Program-made: the position numbers and the translations under genes
NCBI GenBank assembly: GCA_964403285.1
Contig: CAYOFG010000027.1
Coordinates: 1-20,801, forward strand
Direction of reading: 5' to 3'
DNA from: WVXT01 sp964403285
GTDB lineage: Bacteria > UBA6262 > WVXT01
DNA: 20,801 nt
The notes under the pieces: generated by a model
Database searches by the model: none
What the model was told of the DNA's origin: nothing
The model's input: the letters and a program-made list of their open reading frames with translations, nothing else
Part shown: piece after piece, positions 6,469 to 13,760 of the stretch
Layout of the letters: each line of letters opens with the position of its first letter
Numbering within the stretch: the stretch's first letter is position 1

Positions 6469-6801
6469 ATGAAGGATTTTTATGATGTATATACCCTTTC
6501 TATCAGTCATAATTTTCAAGGCAACAGACTTAAAAAAGCAATTAAGTCTACTTTGCAGAGAAGAAAAACCTTTATGCCTGATAATCCACTGGTTTTTCGA
6601 CTAGAGTTCCATAGGGATAAAGGAAGGCAGAAGCAGTGGACTGCCTTTCTCCGTAAATTACGACTTCGTGATGTGACCCAAGAATTTAATGAAATAATGG
6701 AGAGAATTACTGCATTCTTGAGACCGGTACTACTCTCAATTAAAGATAAAACCAGAATGGATAAATCATGGGATCCTATAGCAGGATGCTGGAAGAAGTA
6801 A
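6469..6801 (+). pseudogene. abiEii: AbiEii-type toxin, 3' part, detached by the IS
   Basis: Codons 196-305 of the interrupted toxin, beginning M-K-D-F-Y-D-V-Y-T-L-S, a family-conserved segment that should follow N-S-R in the 5' part. It keeps the C-terminal helical region (F-R-L-E-F-H-R-D-K-G-R-Q-K-Q-W) up to a normal stop at 6801. An ATG at 6436 inside the IS left end is in frame and could start a 121-residue fragment, but it lacks the catalytic core and has no good ribosome-binding site. The sequence shows no further decay, which suggests a recent insertion. Confidence 0.85.
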
Positions 6802-6890
6802 CTTCTTCATTTTAATTGAATCTTCTCTCTCATCTTATTGAATTCTCAGACTCTGGTGGAAGAGGATGGATGGGGAAGTGTCAAGCGACA
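6802..6890. other. Gap after abiEii
   Basis: Between the abiEii stop and the next repeat cluster I see no promoter, terminator or gene; only a GAAGTGTCAAGCGACA fragment (6875-6890) that looks like a decayed repeat start. Confidence 0.4.
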
Positions 6891-7054
6891 GGAGTGTCCC
6901 GACAAGTCGGGACCAAGTATCCCGATTTATCGGGACGCTTTACACTCCAAGAGTTTGTTGGGAGTGTCAAACGAAAGTTTGGCCAACTATGGTAAAGCTT
7001 TCGCTTTACACTCCAAAATCTTTAGGGCCTTGGAGTGTCCCGACAAGTCGGGAC
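6891..7054 (+). repeat. Modular hairpin repeat cluster 4
   Basis: Unit 6891-6948 has arm GTCCCGA-caag-TCGGGAC, middle hairpin CCCGAT-tt-ATCGGG and the right half GCTTTACACTCC. Unit 6961-7014 (54 bp) has arm GTCAAAC-gaaa-GTTTGGC and arm GTAAAGC-tttc-GCTTTAC. Half unit 7032-7054 has the GTCCCGA arm and ends 26 bases before the likely GH5 start. An open frame runs through the cluster and encodes recurrent nonsense peptides such as ECPDKSGP and KAFALHS; I treat it as non-coding. Confidence 0.88.
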
Positions 7055-7080
7055 CAAGGAATGAACAGGGAAAAATAGAA

Positions 7081-8301
7081 TTGGAATTTTTGAAGGTTTC
7101 TGGAAAAGATATTGTAGATGAAACAGGAGAGAAAGTTCGCTTACAGGGAGTTAACCTCGGTGGATGGCTGATGCTGGAAGGATACATTTTAGGTGGAAGA
7201 AACATTCCGGAAAGCGAGTTTAAAAGAAACCTTGCTGGAAGAATTGGCAAAGATAAAAGCAGGGATTTTTTTAGGGAATATAGAAATTGCTTTATTAATG
7301 AGAATGATATAAAAATTATAAAGGATGTTGGATTTAACTGCGTAAGGGTACCATTTAATTACAGGCTTATTGAAGAGGATTCAAAGCCCTATGTCTATTC
7401 AAAGGAAGGATTGGGTTGCCTGGATAGGTTAGTAGACTGGTGTGAGAAGTACAGAATTTACTGTATACTCGACCTTCACGCCGCCCCGGGGAGTCAAAAT
7501 AGAGACTGGCATAGTGATAGCTCAGGTACGGCTTTATTATGGGAGAAAAAGAATTTCCAAGACAGGTGTATATCCTTGTGGAAAAAGTTGGCCTGGAGAT
7601 ATCGCTTCAGAAGCTGTGTTGCTGGATATGATATTTTGAATGAGCCGGTTACAAAGGACGTAGCAAAATTAAACAAAATGTATAAGAATATAGTTAGGAG
7701 TATCAGGTCTGTAGATAAGAGACATATCATATTTCTTGAGGGGAACAACTGGGCTCAGAGTCTGGATGTTCTTGACATTTCGTATGATGGTAATATTGTT
7801 TACAGTATTCACTTTTACCACCCAATAGACTTTACATTCAATTTCCGACCCGGCTTAACTTATCCGGGGAAAATAGATGGAGGAAACTGGAATAAGATAA
7901 AGTTGAAAAGATTACTTCAGCCCTACGCAAAATTTATGGGAAAACATAATGTCCCTCTTTTTGTTGGCGAATTCGGAGTAAATTCAAGATGCCCTGAATG
8001 TTCATCCGAATTAAAGTGGATAGAAGATGTCCTGGAAATTTTCGATACTTTTGATTTTCACTGGACGTACTGGACCTATAAAGCAGTAGCTGGGAATATT
8101 TTCCCTGACGGTCTCTATCGGTTAGTTGAAAATTTTGATTGGGTATCCAGGCAGGGTCCTATTATAGGCTGGGAGAATTTCTATACTTTTCTTAAATTTA
8201 AGGGAAAAAGGAAAATCCTGGAATCCCTTAAAACGGAGAATTTTATAAAGCAAAAAGATTTGGTTTCGTTGCTCAGAAATTCTATAGCTCCTCCATCTTA
8301 G
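7081..8301 (+). CDS. GH5 glycoside hydrolase, exo-beta-1,3-glucanase-like (BglC type)
   Basis: A 406-residue TIM-barrel enzyme. It opens with V-S-G-K ... L-Q-G-V-N-L-G-G-W-L-M-L-E, close to the start of exo-beta-1,3-glucanase-like GH5 proteins. Conserved features follow: R-V-P-F-N-Y, L-D-L-H-A-A-P-G-S-Q-N with the active-site His132, acid/base Glu188 in L-N-E-P, H-F-Y-H-P, and nucleophile Glu297 in V-G-E-F-G. No signal peptide is present, so a cytoplasmic enzyme acting on imported oligosaccharides is likely, unless the original start was lost. The frame is open back to 6838, but that part is repeat DNA. I chose TTG 7081 (AGGGA ten bases upstream), which gives M-E-F-L-K-V-S-G. Substrate linkage is inferred, not proven. 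Confidence 0.8.
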   Translation: MEFLKVSGKDIVDETGEKVRLQGVNLGGWLMLEGYILGGRNIPESEFKRNLAGRIGKDKSRDFFREYRNCFINENDIKIIKDVGFNCVRVPFNYRLIEEDSKPYVYSKEGLGCLDRLVDWCEKYRIYCILDLHAAPGSQNRDWHSDSSGTALLWEKKNFQDRCISLWKKLAWRYRFRSCVAGYDILNEPVTKDVAKLNKMYKNIVRSIRSVDKRHIIFLEGNNWAQSLDVLDISYDGNIVYSIHFYHPIDFTFNFRPGLTYPGKIDGGNWNKIKLKRLLQPYAKFMGKHNVPLFVGEFGVNSRCPECSSELKWIEDVLEIFDTFDFHWTYWTYKAVAGNIFPDGLYRLVENFDWVSRQGPIIGWENFYTFLKFKGKRKILESLKTENFIKQKDLVSLLRNSIAPPS

Positions 8302-8353
8302 ACTCGGTAAGAACTAACTTTCATAGATGTAAAATTTAGTGGGGGGATTGTTG

Positions 8354-8407
8354 GGAGTGTCAAACGAAAGTTTGACCGACTATGGTAAAGCTTTCGCTTT
8401 ACACTCC
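8354..8407 (+). repeat. Modular hairpin repeat unit 5
   Basis: A single complete 54-bp unit: GGAGT, arm GTCAAAC-gaaa-GTTTGAC, spacer CGACTATG, arm GTAAAGC-tttc-GCTTTAC, ACTCC. With its flanks (8348-8410) it matches 6955-7017 at 61 of 63 positions, so near-identical direct repeats bracket the GH5 gene. Confidence 0.9.
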
Positions 8408-8457
8408 AAAGCAAAAAAGCTCCCAAGTTCTTGACACTAAGACTAACTTTTTTACCC

Positions 8458-8528
8458 TTGACATTAACCTATAAAGGATAGTATATTATGTTTAGGTTTG
8501 CAAACATATGTTTATATTAGCAAACATA
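8458..8528 (+). promoter_or_regulatory. Promoter with tandem palindromic operators for the HTH-MNT/HEPN pair
   Basis: TTGACA (8458-8463) and TATATT (8482-8487) are 18 bp apart. Directly downstream are two copies of the same 22-bp palindrome, TATGTTT-N8-AAACATA, at 8487-8508 and 8507-8528, offset by 20 bp (two helical turns). Bound repressor would cover the -10 box and start site. The next gene encodes a winged-helix protein, the likely ligand. Confidence 0.7.
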
Positions 8529-8544
8529 GAAAAGAGATGATTTT

Positions 8545-9168
8545 GTGAGAGTGCACAACCCATTAGATAAGATTTTAAATAATGAAGTAAAAGTTAAGAT
8601 TTTACGTTTTCTCTGTAGGACGGAGGCGGAGTGGAGTGGGCGTCAGATTGCTCAAGAGATAAAGGTGAGCCCCGCAGCCTGCCATAAGGCTCTTCGAGAG
8701 CTCAATAACGAGAGGGCACTTTTACTTAGAAGCATAGGGAGGAGCTATCTTTACCGTTTAAATAAAGAAAACCTTATTATCTCAGACCTGCTTAAGCCCC
8801 TATTTGAGAGGGAAGGCAAAATCCCTGATGATGTATATAGGGCTATAGTAAGAAATATCTCCTCTCTTGTGATAAACGATATAGTCTCTATAGCAGTCTT
8901 TGGAAGTATGAAGAAGGGAAAGGAACGGCCCACCAGCGACATAGATCTCTTGGTATTAGTAAAGAACCCGAAAGACAAGCGGAAAGTTGAAGAAGATTTT
9001 GGGAAGGTAAATGAGAAGATTATGGGCAAATTTGGTAATACAATCTCTAGTTACATTCAGACTATTGAGGAATTCAAGTTAAGATATAAAAAAGGCCTAG
9101 CTTTAGTAAAGAATATCCTAAAATCTCATAGACTACTCTTTGGCGAGCCCTTAGAGGACTTATTGTAA
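8545..9168 (+). CDS. Winged-helix fused to MNT nucleotidyltransferase, putative antitoxin and autorepressor
   Basis: A 207-residue two-domain protein. Residues about 11-70 form a winged helix (S-G-R-Q-I-A-Q-E-I-K-V-S-P-A-A-C-H-K-A-L-R-E-L). Residues 110-150 are a minimal nucleotidyltransferase with intact Gly120-Ser121-x10-Asp132-x-Asp134. The start is a GTG with only a weak GAG-containing ribosome-binding sequence. The HEPN gene follows with no gap. By analogy with MntA-HepT, the nucleotidyltransferase half may modify and silence the HEPN partner, and the DNA-binding half may bind the tandem palindromes upstream. The fusion of regulator and enzyme is clear in sequence; the TA function is inference. 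Confidence 0.8.
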   Translation: MRVHNPLDKILNNEVKVKILRFLCRTEAEWSGRQIAQEIKVSPAACHKALRELNNERALLLRSIGRSYLYRLNKENLIISDLLKPLFEREGKIPDDVYRAIVRNISSLVINDIVSIAVFGSMKKGKERPTSDIDLLVLVKNPKDKRKVEEDFGKVNEKIMGKFGNTISSYIQTIEEFKLRYKKGLALVKNILKSHRLLFGEPLEDLL

Positions 9169-9576
9169 ATGGTAGCCAAGAAGATAAAGACAAAAGCGAT
9201 AAGAAGAAGTGAATATAGAAACTACCTCAAAAAAGCGAGTGAATTCTATGACATAATGCTCCAGGCCAAAAATATGGAAAAGTGGAATGCTGTGGGTTTA
9301 AATGCTGTCCACTGTGCAATTTCTTCCTCTGATGCAATGCTTGTGTTCTATGCAGGTATCCATTCTATCAGTGATGATCACTTAGCAGTAATTGATTTGC
9401 TATCGACTTCTATAAAATTGTCTGATGCCAAATCCAAATGTGAAACTCTGAGAAAGATTTTAGTGAAGAAGAGCATAATTGAATATGAAAATAGAGATTT
9501 TACTCAGAAAGAGGCTCTGGAAATACTAAAGCTTACGGAGAGATTCTATACCTGGGTTGTTTCAGATATAAAATAA
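9169..9576 (+). CDS. HEPN-domain protein, partner of the HTH-MNT protein
   Basis: A 135-residue helical protein of the HEPN type, starting on the base after the upstream stop codon, so translation is coupled. It resembles the small HEPN proteins that follow nucleotidyltransferase genes in prokaryotic operons: helix with A-V-H-C-A-I-S-S-S-D-A-M-L, then I-E-Y-E-N-R-D-F-T-Q-K-E-A and a terminal helix. I do not see a clear Arg-x4-6-His ribonuclease motif, so toxin activity is uncertain; a substrate-binding role beside the nucleotidyltransferase is an alternative. Confidence 0.65.
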   Translation: MVAKKIKTKAIRRSEYRNYLKKASEFYDIMLQAKNMEKWNAVGLNAVHCAISSSDAMLVFYAGIHSISDDHLAVIDLLSTSIKLSDAKSKCETLRKILVKKSIIEYENRDFTQKEALEILKLTERFYTWVVSDIK

Positions 9577-9698
9577 TCCGTTATAATCTCTCTTTCCTTA
9601 TTCAGGCACTAGTTCCGAAAATTGTCTAAAAAGTGAAGCTATTCTCTTTAATGCGTAGTGGGCGATGCCAGCTTGCCGAAGGGCGAAGAACTTACTTA
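9577..9698. other. Gap between the HEPN gene and the GH94 operon promoter
   Basis: No gene or repeat unit is recognised here. A TTATAAT sequence just after the HEPN stop (9580-9586) has no matching -35 box that I can see. Confidence 0.4.
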
Positions 9699-9726
9699 TT
9701 GACAAAGAGAAAAAATTTTCTATATT
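9699..9726 (+). promoter_or_regulatory. Promoter for the GH94-ABC operon
   Basis: TTGACA (9699-9704), 16-bp spacer, TATATT (9721-9726). It is the only good promoter upstream of the co-directional genes 9872-15676. No LacI-type operator palindrome is obvious. Confidence 0.55.
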
Positions 9727-9749
9727 CATAAAAAAGTTATCGAATTTCT

Positions 9750-9834
9750 GGAGTGGCAAACGAAAGTTTAACCCCTCACCCTAACCCTCTCCCCGAGAGG
9801 GAGAGGGGAATTTTGTCGGGACGCTTTGCACTCC
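9750..9834 (+). repeat. Composite repeat: hairpin unit with nested 37-bp C-rich repeat
   Basis: GGAGT (9750-9754) and a degenerate CAAAC-gaaa-GTTTA arm open a hairpin unit, which closes with ACGCTTTGCACTCC (9821-9834). Between them sits a 37-bp block, CCCCTCACCCTAACCCTCTC and onward to 9808, with its own CTCTCCCC/GGGAGAGGGG palindrome. An identical block in opposite orientation lies at 12393-12429, after the GH94 gene. Confidence 0.85.
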
Positions 9835-9871
9835 AAAAGTATTGAATGTTCGAAGAAGAGGTGAAGGGGAA

Positions 9872-12352
9872 GTGGAGTATGGCCATTTCAGCGATGATGG
9901 ATTAGAGTTTATTATAACTGAACCGATAACTCCCCGTCCATGGATTAATTATCTAACCAATGAAGATTATTGCGCAATAATTTCCCAATGTGCTGGCGGT
10001 TATTCATTTTATAAGGACTGTCGCAGTGGAAGGATTCTGCGCTGGGCTCCTGAGAACTGGCACTTCGACCGACCCGGCAGATATATTTACATAATTGATA
10101 AAGATGAAGGAAATTTCTGGAGTCCTACCTTTCAACCCGTCAGAGGAAAACCTCAATCTTATCAATGTCGGCATGGCTTGGGCTATACTGTGATTGAGAG
10201 CACATATTACGGGGTGAAAGTGGAGATTACCTATTTCGTTCCTGTCAGTGACCCTTGTGAAGTCTGGCTGGTGAAAATTTCAAATCTTTCCGGAAAGAAA
10301 AAAAATTTACAGCTCTTTCCCTATATTGAATGGCTCATCGGCGACTACCACCTGGAGTTGAGATACAGAAATATTATGAATCTCTACAATCGCATCTGGT
10401 TTGATGATTCTATGAAGGCAATACTGGCGAGGAAGACTGCAGATTGGGCGAAATTGAATATACGTCCTTTCCCCTGGCTTCTCTTCTTTGGCACAAATCT
10501 CCCCATAGAAGGTTATGCAACAAGAAAAGATATCTTCCTGGGTAAATTAAATACTGAAGAAAGTCCGGCTTTTATTATTGGTAAAGGAGATAAAGATTTT
10601 GGTTTATGTTCTGGAGAGGACGGAATTGCTGCTTTTTCCCATTTTCTGGAAATGGCGCCTGGAGAGGAAAAGGAGTTTGCTGTTTTCCTGGGACAGACAG
10701 AGAACAAGCGTGAGGTCAGAAGAATTTTAAATAAATATAGAGATATTGCCAAGTCCAAGAAAGAACTGGGGATAGTGAAAGAGTTTTGGCAAAAAAAGAT
10801 ACTGAACAACATTGAAGTTGAGACTCCCGACAGAGATTTTGACAATATGGTCAATTTCTGGGTAAAATATCAAATGTATATTTGTAACCTCTGGTCGCGC
10901 TCCCCCTCCTATTATCACGAAGGTTCTGGTGGTAGAGGATACCGCGATTCCTGTCAGGATGCAGAAGGGATTGTTTCCATCGACCCTGCACATAGCCTGA
11001 AGAAGATAAAGATCCTTGCTTCCCTGATTCGCCGGGACGGGTCAACTGCACCGGGTTGGTCGGACACGAAGGGTCCTGCCACCCATGAGCCTAATAAAGA
11101 CCATCCCGTCTGGCTAACCTCTACCGTTTCTGCATATATAAAGGAGACTGGCGATAAAGGCATCCTTTTACAGAAAGCTAATTATCTTAAGGACCACTGG
11201 ATTAAGAAAGGGACTAAGATAGACCCTGCCTGGAATAGAGGAAGCATTAGTGACGGAAAAGGCACAATCTTTGACCATTTAGAAAGGAACCTTAACTGCA
11301 CTTTTGAGGATGTAGGGAGGAGAGGTTTGCCCCTTATCGGCCATGCCGACTGGAATGATGCTATTGATGCTGCCGGGATTAAAGGAAAAGGAGAGAGTGT
11401 CTGGTTGGCAATGGCTGTGGTCAGGTCGCTTAAGTTATTGGCAGAGTTGGCTGAACTTATCAATCGCCGGAAAAAAGCGAGTGAACTTCGTAAGAAAGCG
11501 GAAGTGATGACGAAGAGAATTAATAGATGGGCTTGGGAGGGAAACTGGTATGTAAGAGGATTTACAGATGATGGGACTGTTTATGGTTCTTCCAAGAACA
11601 GAGAGGGCAAAATATTCCTTAATACTCAGTCATGGGCTATTCTCTCGGGAGTGGCTGAGGCACGAGAGATTGAGGAACTAAAACAGAGTGGCGGAAAGAA
11701 GAAAGAGTCAAGGAATAGTAAACTTGCCAGAATTATGAGGTCTGTTGACAGATATTTGGACGGCGAGCATGGTATAGCCATGTTTGCCCCAGCCTACACT
11801 AAATTTAATTCTAAATTGGGCAGAATTACTATGTTTTCTCCCGGGACAAAGGAGAATGCAGCAGTATTCTGCCATACAAATACATTTCTGATTGTGGCAT
11901 ATTCTATGGTCGGTAGTGGGAACAAAGCGTATCAGTCGATTAAGAAGATTCTTCCCAACAGCCAGAAAGATTATAATCTATACAAAACTGAGCCATATAC
12001 ATTTGCAGAGTATATCATAGGTCCGGACCATCCCTATCTTTATGGTGAAGGTGCCTTCACCTGGATAACGGGCACAGCAGCATGGGCATTTCTCGCTGCC
12101 ACAGAATGGATTCTGGGTGCAAGAAGAGAGTTCGAGGGTTTAAGGATTGATCCCTGCATTCCCTCCCACTGGAAGAGATATAGGATAAAGAGACCCTTCC
12201 GGGGAGCAGTTTACGATATTGAAATTGAGAATCCCCAAGGCAGAGAAAATGGGGTCAACTCTATTTTCGTTGACGGTAAAAGAATCGAAGGCAACATAAT
12301 CAGGCCCCACAGCGACGGAAAAGTCCACAAGGTAAAAGTGGTAATGGGATAA
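9872..12352 (+). CDS. GH94 disaccharide phosphorylase (cellobiose/laminaribiose/chitobiose phosphorylase-like)
   Basis: An 826-residue enzyme of GH94, which splits beta-linked disaccharides with phosphate to a sugar 1-phosphate and a free sugar, saving ATP. It starts in the usual way (E-Y-G-H-F-S-D-D-G, then I-T-P-R-P-W-I-N-Y-L-T-N). The catalytic aspartate region is G-H-A-D-W-N-D-A-I-D, with Asp493 the likely general acid, followed by G-E-S-V-W-L-A, and the C-terminus has L-R-I-D-P-C-I-P-S-H-W. I chose GTG 9872 because AGGTGA (9859-9864) lies seven bases upstream; the frame is open from TTG 9842. It has no signal peptide, so it is cytoplasmic, and it heads a set of ABC import genes. The GH5 neighbour makes a beta-glucan disaccharide plausible, but specificity cannot be read here. 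Confidence 0.88.
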   Translation: MEYGHFSDDGLEFIITEPITPRPWINYLTNEDYCAIISQCAGGYSFYKDCRSGRILRWAPENWHFDRPGRYIYIIDKDEGNFWSPTFQPVRGKPQSYQCRHGLGYTVIESTYYGVKVEITYFVPVSDPCEVWLVKISNLSGKKKNLQLFPYIEWLIGDYHLELRYRNIMNLYNRIWFDDSMKAILARKTADWAKLNIRPFPWLLFFGTNLPIEGYATRKDIFLGKLNTEESPAFIIGKGDKDFGLCSGEDGIAAFSHFLEMAPGEEKEFAVFLGQTENKREVRRILNKYRDIAKSKKELGIVKEFWQKKILNNIEVETPDRDFDNMVNFWVKYQMYICNLWSRSPSYYHEGSGGRGYRDSCQDAEGIVSIDPAHSLKKIKILASLIRRDGSTAPGWSDTKGPATHEPNKDHPVWLTSTVSAYIKETGDKGILLQKANYLKDHWIKKGTKIDPAWNRGSISDGKGTIFDHLERNLNCTFEDVGRRGLPLIGHADWNDAIDAAGIKGKGESVWLAMAVVRSLKLLAELAELINRRKKASELRKKAEVMTKRINRWAWEGNWYVRGFTDDGTVYGSSKNREGKIFLNTQSWAILSGVAEAREIEELKQSGGKKKESRNSKLARIMRSVDRYLDGEHGIAMFAPAYTKFNSKLGRITMFSPGTKENAAVFCHTNTFLIVAYSMVGSGNKAYQSIKKILPNSQKDYNLYKTEPYTFAEYIIGPDHPYLYGEGAFTWITGTAAWAFLAATEWILGARREFEGLRIDPCIPSHWKRYRIKRPFRGAVYDIEIENPQGRENGVNSIFVDGKRIEGNIIRPHSDGKVHKVKVVMG

Positions 12353-12366
12353 TAGATAGAATAAGT

Positions 12367-12429
12367 GGAGTGCAAAACATCCTGATGAAAGTCCCCTCTC
12401 CCTCTCGGGGAGAGGGTTAGGGTGAGGGG
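12367..12429 (-). repeat. Second copy of the 37-bp C-rich repeat with flanking hairpin-unit remnant
   Basis: Positions 12393-12429 are the exact reverse complement of 9772-9808, and 12367-12392 matches the adjoining 9809-9834 at 20 of 26 positions. The inverted pair therefore spans 63 bp on each side of the GH94 gene. The terminal GGTGAGGGGAG also serves as ribosome-binding sequence for the next gene. Confidence 0.88.
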
Positions 12430-12439
12430 AGAAAATAAG

Positions 12440-13753
12440 ATGACGAGAAGAGCGGTGTGCATGTTTTGCGTGGTGGTTTTTCTTTCATGTATTATTGGGT
12501 TTGTTGGTTGCGCAAGAAAAGTGGAGAAAGTAACAGGGATTACTGTCTGGCATTGGATGACCGATCGCCAGGATGCATTTAACCAGCTGGCAGAGATTTA
12601 TGAGAAAGAGAACGGCATAAAGATAAATTTTGAACTGTACGCTCCTTCGGATGCCTATACCCAGAAGGTAATGGCATCAGCTCAGACTGATACTCTTCCC
12701 GATATATTTGGTATTCTGGGAGAGAAGAGGATTTTTGCCAGTTTTATTAAAGCAGGTCATGTGGCAGACCTGACAGAAGAGATGGATGCCGGAAATGGAA
12801 AGTGGCGGGGTGTATTTTTCAGTAAGGCTCTGGACGTGAACGGGTTCCTTCCCGGTAATCAATTTGACATAAAGCCTGGAATTTATGGAGTACCTATAGA
12901 CGTCACAAATATCCAAGCCCTTTATAACAAGGCTCTTTTCAGAAAGGTGGGGCTCGATCCTGATAGACCGCCTTTCACCTGGAGGGAGTTTGTCAAAGCA
13001 GGAGAAAAGTTAAAAGCTGCCGGTATACCGGTACTCGTCAGTGGATGGGGAGAGATATGGCTAATAGACTGCTTTGCCAGTAATTACGCTTTTAATATAA
13101 TGGGAAAGGAAAAAGTAATTGCCAGTATTAGAGGAGATGTTCCTTATACTGACCCGGACTGGATTCGTGTCTTTAGTATTTTCAAGGAATTGAGTGAAAA
13201 GGGATTGCTCGCTCAAGGTGTGGTCACGATGGTGAACAAGACAGCAGAGCAAATTTTCGCCAATGAACGGGCGGCTTTTGCTTTTAATGGTTCGTGGTGC
13301 GTTAATGTGTATAAAGGAATGAATCCCACTCTTGAGTATGGAGCTATCCCACCCCCTAAAATTTCCGATAAGTATCCAATGGTAATCTGGGGTGGAGCAG
13401 GGTCATCATTTATGGTTAACGCAAAATCAGAGAAGAGAGAACAGGCTGTAGGGTTCTTAAGGTGGTTAACGGCTAAGGAACAACAGGTATTTTTGGCAAA
13501 AAGCACGCAGAATTTACCGTCCAATAAGTATAGTCTAGCTGAGATCCCGCCAATTTTAGCGGAATTCGCCGACGATATGGATAGAACGACTCATCCCAGC
13601 ATTCTTCCTGTGGCTGAGTTTCCCCGGGTGATTGAAAGTTTCAATAAAGGAATCCAATCAATTATTACCGGTGAAAAAACGCCCGAGCAAATAGCTAAGG
13701 AAGTGCAGAAGGTAAAAGACAGAGAGATAAAATCACAAAGGTTGGAAAGATAG
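12440..13753 (+). CDS. Sugar ABC transporter substrate-binding lipoprotein
   Basis: A 437-residue extracytoplasmic solute-binding protein of the carbohydrate group (family 1 type). The N-terminus has two arginines, a hydrophobic stretch and a lipobox F-V-G-C with Cys24, so it should be lipid-anchored. After it come I-T-V-W-H-W-M-T-D, typical first strand, P-D-I-F-G-I-L, a G-I-Y-G-V-P-I-D segment, and A-A-F-A-F-N-G-S-W near the C-lobe, all usual for these binding proteins. I chose ATG 12440 because GGGGAG (12426-12431) lies eight bases upstream; GTG 12422 would add residues ahead of the signal peptide. It sits between the phosphorylase and the permeases, so it probably captures the disaccharide the phosphorylase uses. 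Confidence 0.9.
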   Translation: MTRRAVCMFCVVVFLSCIIGFVGCARKVEKVTGITVWHWMTDRQDAFNQLAEIYEKENGIKINFELYAPSDAYTQKVMASAQTDTLPDIFGILGEKRIFASFIKAGHVADLTEEMDAGNGKWRGVFFSKALDVNGFLPGNQFDIKPGIYGVPIDVTNIQALYNKALFRKVGLDPDRPPFTWREFVKAGEKLKAAGIPVLVSGWGEIWLIDCFASNYAFNIMGKEKVIASIRGDVPYTDPDWIRVFSIFKELSEKGLLAQGVVTMVNKTAEQIFANERAAFAFNGSWCVNVYKGMNPTLEYGAIPPPKISDKYPMVIWGGAGSSFMVNAKSEKREQAVGFLRWLTAKEQQVFLAKSTQNLPSNKYSLAEIPPILAEFADDMDRTTHPSILPVAEFPRVIESFNKGIQSIITGEKTPEQIAKEVQKVKDREIKSQRLER

Positions 13754-13760
13754 ATAATTT

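Noticed and set aside
6838..7080. Repeat-encoded N-terminus of the GH5 protein as genuine protein
   Set aside because: The GH5 homology starts at about 7081 and the upstream codons coincide exactly with three repeat units; kept only as a finding to check.
10513..11463. Minus-strand open frames inside the GH94 gene
   Set aside because: They lie wholly within a well-supported enzyme gene and have no recognisable domains or ribosome-binding sites.
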